Counted from the stretch's first letter, positions 14,538 through 22,840 are shown. The stretch is DNA of 33,407 nt from Bacteroidales bacterium (GCA_030531495.1 JAUNNJ010000019.1:1-33407), one strand, 5' to 3'. Made by a program: numbers and translations. Notes: generated by a model not told the origin, from the letters alone.

Positions 14538-15860
14538 TTACATATCTTCCATACTCAAACCCGCGAATGAAGTTTCGTAGTTTTTGCATTGTTTGGTGTT
14601 TTGAAAGAAAATGTCGGCTTTAGCGCGAAGAATGGCTATATCAATGTTTTTTGCTTGGCGTTTCACTTCGTAGAACACCACTTTTTGTTCAAATTCATCT
14701 TCTGCAACGATGTCGATTTCGTTGTTCCCTTTTCGGTCGTGCCAATACCCTAATCGGGTGTATGTCCCAGCTTCTTTGAATGATGCAAGAAAATATTGCT
14801 CCAGCGTTTTACCACTGAATGTGGGATAGTCACGCTCAACGATTGTTTTAAGTCGGTCAATGCTGCCGGCTTCAATGATGTGGGCGTATTTGTTGACGAA
14901 ACGGAACCAAAAGCGCAAGAAGCAGTCGCCTATCTCATAGTGCACGTTCTTGTTGGCTGCTTTCTCGTAGAGAGGCTGCATCTTATTGATGAGCTGGTAA
15001 TCTGTCATAAGTTTTTTTAGATACCCACCTAATCCACAATTCAGCATATCTTCCATTTCTCCGCGGGTGTTGTAGCCTTGCGCTATCAGCGATAAGATAG
15101 AGAAATAAGTGCTGTATTCTTTTCCAAATTCTTCGATGAGCATATTGGTTCCTTCGCCCAGAAAATAAGAGTCGGGCATAAAGATGCAATCAAGCATTTT
15201 CTGGTAAGTTGTGTTGCCCTTGTCCATCATCATTTCCACATACTTTGCCACACCGCCAGTGAAAGCGTATAATGCAAGCAAATCTTCGCTGGTGTAGGTG
15301 GGATTGTAGTCGTTAAGAATTTCTTTCAGTACAGAAGGAGGGAAAACACCTATGTGCATTTGGTCGGTATGTCGTCCATATAGGGGCTCTTTCGCGTCGC
15401 GGAATATTCTGTTGAGCAGAGAGTTCGCAGAGCCACACACGATGAGATTGATGCTCGCCGTGGCCTTGTATTGATCCCAAATATTCTGCATATCGGAATA
15501 TATCGACGAATTGATATTGTAGAACTCTTGAAATTCATCAATCATGATGGTGATATGTTGCTTTTGAGCCAATTCCATCACATATTTGAATACCGCAGCA
15601 AAGTTGGTTACCGAACCTTCGGGAATGGGAATGTCCAGTGTTTCTTTTAGAGCGTCAATAAAGGTGCTGCATAGCTCGGGTTCCGCTTTGCGTGCTACAA
15701 AAAAGTAGACCAAAGGCAGGTCTTTATAAGCTTCTTTCACAAGGCAAGTTTTGCCAATGCGTCGTCGGCCCGATACAATGGTGAATTGAGCAGAAGATTT
15801 TGACTGCTCCTCAATTTTGCGCAGTTTTACTATTTCTAATGTTCTGTCGTAAAATTTCAT
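14538..15860 (-). CDS. AAA-type ATPase with C-terminal DUF234 (nuclease-like) domain
   Basis: I place the start at MKFYDRTLEIVKLRK (15860), which gives 440 residues. An upstream in-frame start at 15908 adds 16 poorly conserved residues that run through the promoter-proximal inverted repeat. Walker A is GRRRIGKT at 31-38 and Walker B is MIDEFQ at 106-111, as in archaeal-type STAND-like ATPases. The C-terminal DUF234 region contains a restriction-nuclease-like pattern: NEIDIVAEDEFEQ, then VVFYEVKRQ (E-x-K). Such ATPase-DUF234 proteins are widespread in Bacteroidetes, often as several copies per genome, and their function is unknown; DNA binding or cleavage is inferred only. It stands alone between the TerB-like gene and pfkA, with its own promoter. 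Confidence 0.85.
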   Translation of the reverse strand: MKFYDRTLEIVKLRKIEEQSKSSAQFTIVSGRRRIGKTCLVKEAYKDLPLVYFFVARKAEPELCSTFIDALKETLDIPIPEGSVTNFAAVFKYVMELAQKQHITIMIDEFQEFYNINSSIYSDMQNIWDQYKATASINLIVCGSANSLLNRIFRDAKEPLYGRHTDQMHIGVFPPSVLKEILNDYNPTYTSEDLLALYAFTGGVAKYVEMMMDKGNTTYQKMLDCIFMPDSYFLGEGTNMLIEEFGKEYSTYFSILSLIAQGYNTRGEMEDMLNCGLGGYLKKLMTDYQLINKMQPLYEKAANKNVHYEIGDCFLRFWFRFVNKYAHIIEAGSIDRLKTIVERDYPTFSGKTLEQYFLASFKEAGTYTRLGYWHDRKGNNEIDIVAEDEFEQKVVFYEVKRQAKNIDIAILRAKADIFFQNTKQCKNYETSFAGLSMEDM

Positions 15861-15889
15861 AACAATACGCGTATCGTAAAATGTATTAC

Positions 15890-15905
15890 CGTAACGGCTG
15901 TTACG
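15890..15905. promoter_or_regulatory. Inverted repeat downstream of the ATPase promoter, operator-like
   Basis: CGTAAC (15890-15895) and GTTACG (15900-15905) flank four bases. The repeat lies between the -7 element at 15918 and the start codon at 15860. A 10-base perfect palindrome, ATACGCGTAT, lies between it and the start. The placement suits a repressor site; no regulator is known. Confidence 0.35.
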
Positions 15906-15917
15906 CATTTATTTGTG

Positions 15918-15949
15918 CAAAATTAGTAATAGTTTTAAATTTCTGCAAA
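15918..15949 (-). promoter_or_regulatory. Bacteroidetes-type promoter of the ATPase-DUF234 gene
   Basis: TTTG (15949-15946), 20 bases, then TAATTTTG (15925-15918) on the minus strand. This is among the best -33/-7 matches in the window. Confidence 0.65.
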
Positions 15950-16046
15950 TTTTGTGTGGCAGTTTTATTGAGAAAATGCAGTAACGCCACAAAAATCTGG
16001 CTTTTGCCAAAATGGATAAAGGCTGTTGTATAGTACCTTGAGAAAA

Positions 16047-16084
16047 GAGGCTGTATCATAAAACTCCAATTATGACACAGCCTC
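16047..16084 (-). terminator. Rho-independent terminator of pfkA
   Basis: Eight base pairs (GAGGCTGT and ACAGCCTC), one mismatch, then six more pairs (TCATAA and TTATGA) around an 8-base loop. The minus-strand side continues TTTTCTC. It lies 48 bases after the pfkA stop. Confidence 0.8.
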
Positions 16085-16132
16085 ATCGTTTTTATGCTAA
16101 TATGTTTTGTGTTACGTTGTCGATGCAGTTGG

Positions 16133-17113
16133 TTAGATAGAAAGGCGGCGGAGGGTTTCGAGGAGACCGCGGTCGATAGGCTTCTCGTTTTTGATAGCCT
16201 TGCTGAATGGAACGTAAACGATTTGTTCGTCGTCGTCGCCAATCATCACATTGCGTTGACCTTCGAGCAGGGCGTCGACGGCTGCAGCACCCATGCGCGA
16301 AGCGAGGATGCGGTCTTGAGCAGTAGGCGAACCACCGCGTTGTAAGTGGCCGAGGATGGTGACACGCACATCATATTCTGGGTATTCCTTGCGAACGCGT
16401 TCGGCCAGCCCCATAGCACCGCCGGTGATAGGACTTTCTGCCACGAGCACGATTGAAGAGTTCTTGCTCTTGCGGAAACCATTCTGGATGAGTTCTGCCA
16501 ACTGGTCGACTTCTGTTGAAATCTCAGGGATGATGGCTGCTTCAGCACCGCTGGCAATGGCACCGTTGAGGGCGAGGAAGCCAGCGTTGCGGCCCATCAC
16601 TTCGATGAAGAAGAGGCGCTCGTGAGAGGTGGCGGTGTCGCGAATGCGGTCCACGCACCACATGATGGTGTTGAGCGCGGTGTCGTAACCGATGGTGTGG
16701 TCGGTGCCGAAGAGGTCGTTGTCGATTGTGCCAGGAAGGCCGATGATAGGGAAGTCGAATTCGCTGGCAAACTGGCGTGCGCCAGTAAGTGAGCCGTCGC
16801 CACCAATCACCACAAGGGCGTCGATGCCTTGTTGCTTAATCACTTCGTAGGCGCGTTGGCGTCCTTCCACAGTGGTGAATTCCTTGCATCGCGCAGTTTT
16901 CAGAATTGTACCGCCTTGTTGAATGATGTTCGACACGTTTTGGGTCTTGAATTCTACGATATCGTTGTCGATGAGGCCTTTGTAGCCACGATAGATACCC
17001 TTTACATTGAAACCGCTAAAGATTGCTGAACGGGTGACAGAGCGTATTGCCGCATTCATGCCCGGAGCGTCGCCGCCCGATGTGAGAATGCCGATTGTTT
17101 TGATTGCTGCCAT
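16133..17113 (-). CDS. pfkA: ATP-dependent 6-phosphofructokinase
   Basis: This enzyme phosphorylates fructose 6-phosphate to fructose 1,6-bisphosphate, the committed step of glycolysis, in the cytoplasm. The length of 326 residues is typical of the bacterial family. Key motifs are the nucleotide loop [14 protein letters not shown] at 11-24, GGDGS at 104-108, and the catalytic PGTIDND at 127-133. The glycine in GGDGS and the glycine in PGTIDND are characteristic of the ATP-using type; PPi-dependent enzymes carry D and K at these places. Later signatures include [13 protein letters not shown] and [16 protein letters not shown]. The gene stands alone with its own -7 element and terminator. Confidence 0.97.
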   Translation of the reverse strand: MAAIKTIGILTSGGDAPGMNAAIRSVTRSAIFSGFNVKGIYRGYKGLIDNDIVEFKTQNVSNIIQQGGTILKTARCKEFTTVEGRQRAYEVIKQQGIDALVVIGGDGSLTGARQFASEFDFPIIGLPGTIDNDLFGTDHTIGYDTALNTIMWCVDRIRDTATSHERLFFIEVMGRNAGFLALNGAIASGAEAAIIPEISTEVDQLAELIQNGFRKSKNSSIVLVAESPITGGAMGLAERVRKEYPEYDVRVTILGHLQRGGSPTAQDRILASRMGAAAVDALLEGQRNVMIGDDDEQIVYVPFSKAIKNEKPIDRGLLETLRRLSI

Positions 17114-17157
17114 AATTAACCTATAATTGTAATACGAAATAAATGTAATTGTTGGTA

Positions 17158-17165
17158 CAAATTTA
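17158..17165 (-). promoter_or_regulatory. -7 promoter element upstream of pfkA
   Basis: TAAATTTG on the minus strand, 44 bases before the ATG. A T-rich TTTTTG lies about 23 bases further up, slightly farther than the usual -33 spacing. Confidence 0.45.
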
Positions 17166-17205
17166 GCAATTTTGGATTAATCTGCCATCAAAAATGGATG
17201 TTAAA

Positions 17206-17242
17206 AATCCCCAAGAAGCCAGATTTTCACTTCTTGGGGATT
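17206..17242 (-). terminator. Rho-independent terminator of the phoH-purC-menG operon
   Basis: A perfect 13-bp stem (AATCCCCAAGAAG and CTTCTTGGGGATT) with an 11-base loop is followed by T on the minus strand, 34 bases after the menG stop. Confidence 0.88.
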
Positions 17243-17276
17243 GATGGTATGAGCGAGAGCACTCGATTGGTGCTTT

Positions 17277-18008
17277 CTATTTTATGCCAGTGTAGATGCT
17301 GCACACGCCTAAAGTGAGGCGTTTCACCTTGCAGTCCTTAAACCCAGCTGCTCGCATGATGTCGAGCATCTGCTCGCCTTGTGGCACGGCGGCGATGCTT
17401 TCAGGGAGGTAGCGGTAAGCGCTCTTGTCGCCACTTTTCAGCGACCCCACGAATGGGATGATATGCAGCGCATAGAGGTCGTAGAAGAAACGGATAAAGC
17501 GGTTTTGCGGTGTGGAAAGTTCGAGCACGCAGAGCATTCCGCCAGGCTTGAGTACGCGATACATTTCTTCGTAGCCTCGGTTGATGTGCTCAAAATTGCG
17601 TACACCGAACGCCACGGTTACAGCATCGAAACTCTCGCCGTCGAAACGCATCTTCAGGCAGTCGCCTTGCTCAAAGGTGATGTGGTCCTGGAGATGCTTG
17701 TCAGCCACTTTTTTGCGAGCCACCTCCAGCATACCGTCGCTCAGGTCGATACCCGTCACTTGGCAGTGGAGATGGTTGTGGAGCTGGATGGCAAAATCGC
17801 CGGTGCCGGTGGCCACATCAAGCAAATTCTTGGGGGCAACGGCTGCCACCTTTTTGCGAGCCACCTTGCGCCACCACTTGTCGATGCCCATCGTCATCGC
17901 GCGGTTCATGAAGTCGTAGGCCGGCGCAATGGAGTCGAACATGGCTTTCACCTGCTCGGTCTTTCCGTCGCTTTCGCTATAGGGTTTTATTTGTTCTACT
18001 TTGTTCAC
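17277..18008 (-). CDS. menG: Demethylmenaquinone methyltransferase (UbiE/MenG family)
   Basis: The enzyme uses S-adenosylmethionine to methylate demethylmenaquinone in the last step of menaquinone synthesis; these bacteria respire with menaquinone. The protein has 243 residues. Family signatures are FDSIAPAYDFMNRAMTMGIDKWWR at about 24-47, the SAM loop DVATGTGDFAI at 64-74, GIDLSDGMLEVARKK at 86-100, and VTVAFGVRNFEHINRGYEEMYRVLKPGG. It starts 9 bases after the purC stop, making it last in the phoH-purC-menG operon. The symbol ubiE is used for the same family; menG is preferred because no ubiquinone pathway is expected. Confidence 0.94.
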   Translation of the reverse strand: MNKVEQIKPYSESDGKTEQVKAMFDSIAPAYDFMNRAMTMGIDKWWRKVARKKVAAVAPKNLLDVATGTGDFAIQLHNHLHCQVTGIDLSDGMLEVARKKVADKHLQDHITFEQGDCLKMRFDGESFDAVTVAFGVRNFEHINRGYEEMYRVLKPGGMLCVLELSTPQNRFIRFFYDLYALHIIPFVGSLKSGDKSAYRYLPESIAAVPQGEQMLDIMRAAGFKDCKVKRLTLGVCSIYTGIK

Positions 18009-18017
18009 TATTGTGTA

Positions 18018-18965
18018 TTAGAGCGTTTTGAGATATTCGCTTACGTTCTTTTCGATGCGTGCGGCGAGGTCTTCTTCGTTGCAAGGCGCAAATTTATTGC
18101 CGGTGATTTCTTCAAAAAGTTCGATGTAGCGCTTCGAAACGGTGTCGCAGTATTCTTCGGTCATTTCTGGCACTTGTTGGCCTTCCTTGCCCATGAAGTT
18201 GTTTTCGATGAGCCATTGGCGCACGAATTCCTTGCTCAATTGCTTCTGAGGCTCGCCCTTCTCGAATTTTTCTTCATAGCCATCGGCATAGAAGTAGCGG
18301 CTGCTGTCGGGGGTGTGGATTTCGTCCATCAAAATCACCTTGCCGTCGGCCTTGCCAAATTCGTATTTGGTGTCGACGAGGATAAGGCCCTTGCTGGCAG
18401 CGATTTCGGTGCCGCGGGCAAAGAGTGCGCGGGTGTATTTCTCCACCACTGCGTAGTCTTCTTCGCTCACGATGCCTTGGGCGATGATTTCTTCGCGAGA
18501 AATGTCTTCGTCGTGGCCTGCTTCAGCCTTGGTTGTTGGGGTGATGATGGGTTCGGGGAAACGCTCGTTTTCGCGCATGCCGTCGGGAAGCTTCACGCCG
18601 CAAATTTCGCGGCAGCCAGCCTTGTAGGCACGCCAAGCGCTACCGGTGAGATAGCCGCGGATAATCATTTCAACGGCAAAACCTTCGCATTTCTTGCCCA
18701 CGGTCACCATTGGGTCGGGAGTGGCAAGCTTCCAGTTTGGAACGATGTCGGCAGTGGCATCGAGAAACGATGCTGCAATCTGGTTGAGAACCTGACCTTT
18801 TGATGGAATGCCCTTTGGAAGGATTACATCGAATGCCGAAATACGGTCGGTTGCTACCATCACGAGAATGTCGTCGCCGATGCTGTAAACATCGCGTACT
18901 TTTCCGTGATACACATTTGTTTGACCTTCAAAATTGAAGTCGGTGCGAACTAAAGTTTTAGCCAT
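18018..18965 (-). CDS. purC: Phosphoribosylaminoimidazole-succinocarboxamide synthase
   Basis: SAICAR synthase joins aspartate to CAIR in an ATP-dependent step of de novo purine synthesis. The 315-residue length fits the longer SAICAR-synthase class. Signatures are [29 protein letters not shown] near the N-terminus, [31 protein letters not shown] and [31 protein letters not shown]. It lies 32 bases after phoH and 9 bases before menG, so it is probably cotranscribed with both. There is no functional link between the three products that I know of. Confidence 0.96.
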   Translation of the reverse strand: MAKTLVRTDFNFEGQTNVYHGKVRDVYSIGDDILVMVATDRISAFDVILPKGIPSKGQVLNQIAASFLDATADIVPNWKLATPDPMVTVGKKCEGFAVEMIIRGYLTGSAWRAYKAGCREICGVKLPDGMRENERFPEPIITPTTKAEAGHDEDISREEIIAQGIVSEEDYAVVEKYTRALFARGTEIAASKGLILVDTKYEFGKADGKVILMDEIHTPDSSRYFYADGYEEKFEKGEPQKQLSKEFVRQWLIENNFMGKEGQQVPEMTEEYCDTVSKRYIELFEEITGNKFAPCNEEDLAARIEKNVSEYLKTL

Positions 18966-18997
18966 TGAATTGAAGTTTTTATTTGTTTTGAATAATC

Positions 18998-19963
18998 TTA
19001 TTCTCCTTGTTGTTCGTGTGCGCGCTCTTCCTCGTCGTGGCGCTCGTAAGCCTCAACGATGCGTTGCACCAAGTGGTGGCGCACGATGTCTTTCTTCTCA
19101 AATTCCACTCTGCCGATGCCCTTCACATTGCGCAGAATCTTCAGCGCCTGAATAAGGCCCGATGCAGTGGTGCGAGGCAAGTCGATTTGGGTCACATCGC
19201 CGGTGATAATCATCTTGCTGCCCATGCCCAGGCGGGTGAGGAACATCTTGATTTGGTGGGTGGTGGTGTTTTGCGCTTCATCGAGCACCACAATGGCGTC
19301 GTTGAGCGTGCGGCCACGCATGAAAGCCAAAGGTGCAATCTGAATCACCTTGGTTTCCATGTATTCTTTGAGTTTTGTCTGCGGAATCATATCTTCGAGC
19401 GCATCGTAGAGCGGCTGCAGATATGGGTCAATCTTGTCCTTCATGTCGCCGGGGAGGAAACCGAGTTTTTCGCCTGCTTCCACTGCAGGGCGTGAGAGGA
19501 TGATTTTTCTCACCTCGCGATTCTTCAGCGCACGCACAGCCATAGCCACCGCTAAGTAGGTTTTACCAGTGCCGGCAGGTCCAAGGGCGAAGGTGAGGTC
19601 GCTTTCGGTGAAAGTTTTCACCAGCAGTTGCTGGTTGGGTGTGCGCGCCTTGATAGGCTTGCCGTTCACGCCGAAAATAATGGCGTCGTCCATCTTCAGT
19701 TCCTTGGGGGGAGTGCCTTTGATGGTGTCGATAATCACCTCCTCGTTGAGTTGGTTATAGTGGTTGCAGAAATCGGCGAGTTCCTTGATTTTCTGTTCAA
19801 AGAAAGCCGTTTCTTCCTCTTCGCCAATCACTTTAATCACATTGCCACGAGCGGCCATGCGCAACTTAGGGAAGAGGTTGCGGATAAGCTGAATGTTACA
19901 ATTGTTTACCCCGTAGAAAATCACAGGGTCAATATTGTCGATAATGACGTGTCGTTCGATCAT
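18998..19963 (-). CDS. phoH: PhoH-family ATPase (PhoH-like protein)
   Basis: The protein has 321 residues. It carries an N-terminal region ([21 protein letters not shown]) shared with PhoH-like proteins (YbeZ type) and a P-loop core. Walker A is GPAGTGKT at 128-135 and Walker B is VLDEAQN at 226-232, with [17 protein letters not shown] between them. In E. coli the YbeZ homologue works with the YbeY RNase in ribosome and RNA quality control; ybeY is not nearby here. It is first in the phoH-purC-menG operon, with a promoter at 19990-20020. Confidence 0.94.
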   Translation of the reverse strand: MIERHVIIDNIDPVIFYGVNNCNIQLIRNLFPKLRMAARGNVIKVIGEEEETAFFEQKIKELADFCNHYNQLNEEVIIDTIKGTPPKELKMDDAIIFGVNGKPIKARTPNQQLLVKTFTESDLTFALGPAGTGKTYLAVAMAVRALKNREVRKIILSRPAVEAGEKLGFLPGDMKDKIDPYLQPLYDALEDMIPQTKLKEYMETKVIQIAPLAFMRGRTLNDAIVVLDEAQNTTTHQIKMFLTRLGMGSKMIITGDVTQIDLPRTTASGLIQALKILRNVKGIGRVEFEKKDIVRHHLVQRIVEAYERHDEEERAHEQQGE

Positions 19964-19989
19964 AGATTGTCAATCGGAAATTTCCTATG

Positions 19990-20020
19990 CAAAATTACTG
20001 CAAACGCGCCACACCACCAA
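19990..20020 (-). promoter_or_regulatory. Bacteroidetes-type promoter of phoH operon
   Basis: TTGG (20020-20017), 19 bases, then TAATTTTG (19997-19990) on the minus strand, 26 bases before the phoH ATG. Confidence 0.5.
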
Positions 20021-20110
20021 GAATATCATCCACTTTTTTCCGTAGTATGCCCGCATGCCACCGCCACGCATTTCCCGAAGGCCGCAGTTTGTTTTGCTGC
20101 CGGTGGAGAA

Positions 20111-20165
20111 TTTGACATTATTTAGGAATGGAATATGGGCAGAATTTTGTAACTTTGCAGTTGTG
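20111..20165 (+). repeat. 55-bp direct repeat carrying a promoter, copy A
   Basis: This segment and 20747-20801 are identical at 53 of 55 positions. It contains the -7 element TAACTTTG (20150-20157), 28 bases before the DUF4160 start codon. The two copies are 636 bases apart and bracket the DUF4160-DUF2442 cassette. Confidence 0.9.
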
Positions 20166-20184
20166 AAATGAATAATACAATGAT

Positions 20185-20442
20185 ATGCCACAGATAAGCG
20201 ACTTTTATGGAATAATCATTTGGTTAAACTATAACGACCACATGCCCCCACATTTTCATGCTTGGTATGGAGAGTATAAAGTTATTGTCAACATCAAGGA
20301 TGGTGTGGTTAAAGGTGAGATGCCAGGCCGTGCATTACGTATGATTCTTGAGTGGCTCGACCTTCACCGTGATGAGCTGATGACAAATTGGGAATTGGCA
20401 CAAAAAGGTGCTCCACTCAATAAAATTGAACCACTTAAATAG
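20185..20442 (+). CDS. DUF4160 protein
   Basis: The protein has 85 residues and matches the DUF4160 family: PQISDFYGIIIWLNYNDHMPPHFHAWYGEY at the N-terminus, with the characteristic HxPPHFHA motif at about 29-35, then a beta segment and a basic helix ending EWLDLHRDELMTNWELA. Members are commonly encoded next to a DUF2442 gene, as here, and such pairs have been suspected of being toxin-antitoxin-like. That role is not demonstrated to my knowledge. It has its own promoter within the direct repeat at 20111-20165. Cytoplasmic, with no signal peptide. Confidence 0.9.
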   Translation: MPQISDFYGIIIWLNYNDHMPPHFHAWYGEYKVIVNIKDGVVKGEMPGRALRMILEWLDLHRDELMTNWELAQKGAPLNKIEPLK

Positions 20443-20449
20443 ACTGGTT

Positions 20450-20692
20450 ATGCCAACTTTTCTTGAAATAATTAAGGCTGAATATATTGACGGCTATCGT
20501 TTGCGCCTCTTTTTCAATACAGGAGAAGTGCGTATTGCTGATTTGGAGTCTTCGCTTGTTGGCGAAGTGTTTCTTCCTCTTCGCAATGTGGAAATGTTTA
20601 AACGCTTTACCGTGAAATTTGATACTGTGACATGGGAAAATGAAGCTGATTTCGCTCCAGAGTATCTTTACGATATTAGTGTAGTTGCTTAA
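20450..20692 (+). CDS. DUF2442 protein
   Basis: I chose the ATG at 20450 over an upstream in-frame GTG, because the conserved part begins MPTFLEIIKAEYIDGYRLRLFFNTGEVRIADLESSL and the ATG is only 7 bases after the DUF4160 stop. The product has 80 residues, a normal DUF2442 length, with the typical pattern of strands, a GEVRIADL turn, and the ending FDTVTWENEADFAPEYLYD. It probably pairs functionally with the upstream DUF4160 protein. The function is unknown. It is followed by terminator 20718-20745. Confidence 0.9.
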   Translation: MPTFLEIIKAEYIDGYRLRLFFNTGEVRIADLESSLVGEVFLPLRNVEMFKRFTVKFDTVTWENEADFAPEYLYDISVVA

Positions 20693-20706
20693 TGCTTGGG
20701 CATTAA
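20689..20706 (+). other. Small hairpin overlapping the DUF2442 stop codon
   Basis: TTAATGC (20689-20695) and GCATTAA (20700-20706) form a 7-bp stem with a 4-base loop. The stop TAA is inside the left arm. It may only add structure ahead of the main terminator. Confidence 0.4.
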
Positions 20707-20717
20707 ATGGGTATACG

Positions 20718-20745
20718 ACCTCGTCCCTTGTTTTGGGGACGAGGT
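20718..20745 (+). terminator. Rho-independent terminator of the DUF4160-DUF2442 cassette
   Basis: A perfect 10-bp stem (ACCTCGTCCC and GGGACGAGGT) with an 8-base loop is followed by TTTTG. It ends immediately before repeat copy B. Confidence 0.9.
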
Positions 20746-20746
20746 T

Positions 20747-20801
20747 TTTGACATTATTTAGGAATAGAATGTGGGCAGAATTTTGTAACTTTGCAGTTGT
20801 G
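20747..20801 (+). repeat. 55-bp direct repeat carrying a promoter, copy B
   Basis: The second copy of the repeat at 20111-20165 (two mismatches). Its -7 element TAACTTTG is at 20786-20793 and lies 35 bases before the RsmI-like start codon, so the same promoter sequence drives both flanking units. Confidence 0.9.
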
Positions 20802-20828
20802 TTTAATTACAACCGTTGACAATACGCT

Positions 20829-21536
20829 ATGATTGAGACTGCATTATATCTGATTCCTGTGCAACTGAGCGATGGCGAGTTGAATAGTGTGCTTCCCGCA
20901 ACCAACATTGCGCTGGTGAGCCACATCAAGCATTTCATCGTGGAGAATGTGCGCTCGGCACGACGCTTCCTTAAGAAGTGCGACAGGGAAATTGATATCG
21001 ACAGCCTCACTTTCTACGAACTCAATCGCCATACCGACCCGCGCCAGGTGAGCACCTATCTTGAAGCCCTCGAAAAGGGTGAACCGATGGGCGTGATTAG
21101 CGAGGCTGGATGTCCGGCCATTGCCGACCCGGGTGCCGATGTGGTGGCTATTGCCCAACGCAAGGGGCTGAAGGTGCGCCCGCTGGTGGGACCGTCGAGC
21201 ATTTTGATGGGGCTGATGGGCAGCGGCTTCAATGGACAGAGTTTCGCTTTTATCGGCTACCTCCCTATCGAGTCGGGAGCGCGAGCAAGGAAGTTGAAGG
21301 AAATGGAACTGCGAATCATGAAGGAGGACCAGACTCAGATTTTTATCGAAACTCCTTACCGCAACAATTCACTACTGGCGGAAATGGTGAAATCACTACC
21401 GGCTAATTTGAAACTTTGCATTGCCACCGACATCACGGGTGAGCGGGAGCAAATCATCACTCGGGGGGTGAAAGATTGGGCTAAACACCCTATCGACCTC
21501 AATAAGGTGCCGACCATTTTCCTCCTCTATAAATAG
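20829..21536 (+). CDS. RsmI-like SAM-dependent methyltransferase (tetrapyrrole-methylase fold)
   Basis: The protein has 235 residues, shorter than classical RsmI (about 280). It lacks the canonical LVPTPIGNLEDIT start and shows LYLIPVQLSDGELNSVLP instead. The tetrapyrrole-methylase fold motifs are present: HIKHFIVENVRSARRFLK, GVISEAGCPAIADPGADVV (RsmI: SDAGTPGISDPG), VRPLVGPSSILMGLMGSGFNGQ, and FIETPYRNN. RsmI ribose-methylates C1402 of 16S rRNA. This shorter Bacteroidetes form is likely related but may have another substrate. It is followed 30 bases later by the WalJ-like gene, with which it is probably cotranscribed. Confidence 0.85.
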   Translation: MIETALYLIPVQLSDGELNSVLPATNIALVSHIKHFIVENVRSARRFLKKCDREIDIDSLTFYELNRHTDPRQVSTYLEALEKGEPMGVISEAGCPAIADPGADVVAIAQRKGLKVRPLVGPSSILMGLMGSGFNGQSFAFIGYLPIESGARARKLKEMELRIMKEDQTQIFIETPYRNNSLLAEMVKSLPANLKLCIATDITGEREQIITRGVKDWAKHPIDLNKVPTIFLLYK

Positions 21537-21566
21537 CACCGAAAAACAGACACACAATTACAGGAA

Positions 21567-22535
21567 ATGAATAACAACGACTATAAAACAACTAAAAAAT
21601 CACCACGACAAAGTTCGATATTCTTCGACGAAGATGAACTTGAGCCTGTGCAGCAAGTGAGGCCTGCTCCAAAGCCTGCCTCATCGGAAGGGGAATGGCG
21701 TATGCACTTTGCCAGTTTCGGCAGCGGCTCGAGTGGCAACTGTGCCTACATCGGCAATGAGCACGAAGGGATATTGGTGGACTGTGGCGTGGAGCCCGAC
21801 CGCGTGTTCGATGAACTTGAGCGCAACGGCATTAAAATGGGAAAAATTAAAGGCATCATCCTTACGCACGACCATGCCGACCATGTGCGCTTCGTGTACA
21901 GGATTTTGCGCAAGTTCAAGAGTCCACGCATTTGTGTGTGGTGCACCAACCGTTGCCTTAATGGCATGCTTCGCAAGCACAGCATTTCTAATCGCATCAA
22001 GGAATACCACAAAGCCATCTATCACGAGATACCATTCACTTTGGCGGGTATGAAGATTACGGCTTTTAAGCAATCGCACGACAGCGAAGACTGTAGCGGT
22101 TTTATGATTGAAGGCGGCGGTCGCCGATTTGTGGTGTCGCCTGACCAAGGCGAAATCACAAATCGCGCCGATTTCTATATGCGTCAGGCGCAATATCTGA
22201 TGATAGAGAGCAACTACGACCACAATATGCTGGCTGCAGGGTCGTATCCTTCTTATCTGAAGGCGCGTGTGGCTGGGGCGAAAGGACATCTCGACAATAA
22301 GGTGACTGCCCGATTTGTGGCCGATATGTGGAATCCTGAACTGAAGTTTGTGTTCCTCAACCATTTGAGCAACGACAACAACACGCCTGAAATTGCACTT
22401 TGGGAAACCCGCACAGCCCTTGAAGCTAAAGGCGCCACTGTGGGCGATGCAAGTTTCGCCCCTGACCAGGCCACTCGCGATGTGCAACTCTATGCCTTGC
22501 CTCGCTACGACACCAGCACCTGGTTTGTGCTCTAA
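21567..22535 (+). CDS. WalJ/YycJ-like metallo-beta-lactamase-fold hydrolase
   Basis: The 322-residue protein has an acidic, proline-containing N-terminal extension of about 45 residues (DEDELEPVQQVRPAPKPASS). The MBL fold follows: MHFASFGSGSSGNCAYIGN, LVDCG, then the metal motif HDHADH at 101-106 in ILTHDHADHVR. Later residues include SHDSEDCSGF, SPDQGEI, ESNYDHNML, and NHLSNDNNTP. The family is thought to be nuclease-related or a cell-wall/DNA-processing hydrolase; in B. subtilis yycJ (walJ) sits near walRK. The extension is unusual and could be an interaction tail. It lies 30 bases after the RsmI-like gene and ends in a terminator at 22565. Confidence 0.88.
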   Translation: MNNNDYKTTKKSPRQSSIFFDEDELEPVQQVRPAPKPASSEGEWRMHFASFGSGSSGNCAYIGNEHEGILVDCGVEPDRVFDELERNGIKMGKIKGIILTHDHADHVRFVYRILRKFKSPRICVWCTNRCLNGMLRKHSISNRIKEYHKAIYHEIPFTLAGMKITAFKQSHDSEDCSGFMIEGGGRRFVVSPDQGEITNRADFYMRQAQYLMIESNYDHNMLAAGSYPSYLKARVAGAKGHLDNKVTARFVADMWNPELKFVFLNHLSNDNNTPEIALWETRTALEAKGATVGDASFAPDQATRDVQLYALPRYDTSTWFVL

Positions 22536-22564
22536 TCCGTCCGATTTCGTTACAATTCAAAATA

Positions 22565-22603
22565 GCAATAGCCATAAGCCCGCGTGGGACCTATGGCTAT
22601 TGC
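22565..22603 (+). terminator. Rho-independent terminator of the RsmI-like/WalJ-like unit
   Basis: A perfect 12-bp stem (GCAATAGCCATA and TATGGCTATTGC) with a loop of about 15 bases is followed by GTATTTTT. It lies 29 bases after the WalJ-like stop. Confidence 0.85.
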
Positions 22604-22661
22604 CGTATTTTTGCCTCAATGGAAATTTAGTGGGGAGGAATCACAAAAACCAAGATAAACC

Positions 22662-22791
22662 CCTCGCGGAGGATGGGTGCTGAAGCACCTGGCGGTATGA
22701 GCGCATGATTTTCCTTGTGAGCAAGCTCCCATACAAAATCATCCACTAATCCCACCACCTTCCTTACGGAAGGCCTCCACCCTCCGCAAGG
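22662..22791. repeat. Nested inverted-repeat region
   Basis: Outer arms 22662-22676 and 22777-22791 are inverted repeats (13 of 15 pairs). Inside are hairpin GGTGCT-GA-AGCACC (22676-22689), hairpin CCTTCC-TTAC-GGAAGG (22758-22773), and inverted ATGATTTT (22705-22712) against AAAATCAT (22735-22742). The ensemble could fold as a cruciform with side hairpins. It is non-coding. Confidence 0.55.
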
Positions 22792-22840
22792 CGATAAACA
22801 CAAAAATAAATATTTCTGCCCCTTTCTCCAACATAGAAGG

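Noticed and set aside
15901..16242. Minus-strand open frame of 113 residues over the pfkA end and spacer
   Set aside because: It reads through the pfkA terminator and overlaps pfkA out of frame; no recognised domain.
17379..18803. Long plus-strand open frame (474 residues) over menG and purC
   Set aside because: It is antisense to two genes with strong family signatures and has no recognisable domain; the length is an effect of codon choice on the other strand.
20408..20450. Earlier GTG start of the DUF2442 protein
   Set aside because: It would overlap DUF4160 by 35 bases, and the family begins at the ATG at 20450.
22393..22683. Plus-strand open frame of 96 residues in the WalJ-like gene's 3' end
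   Set aside because: Out of frame with the WalJ-like gene and runs through its terminator.
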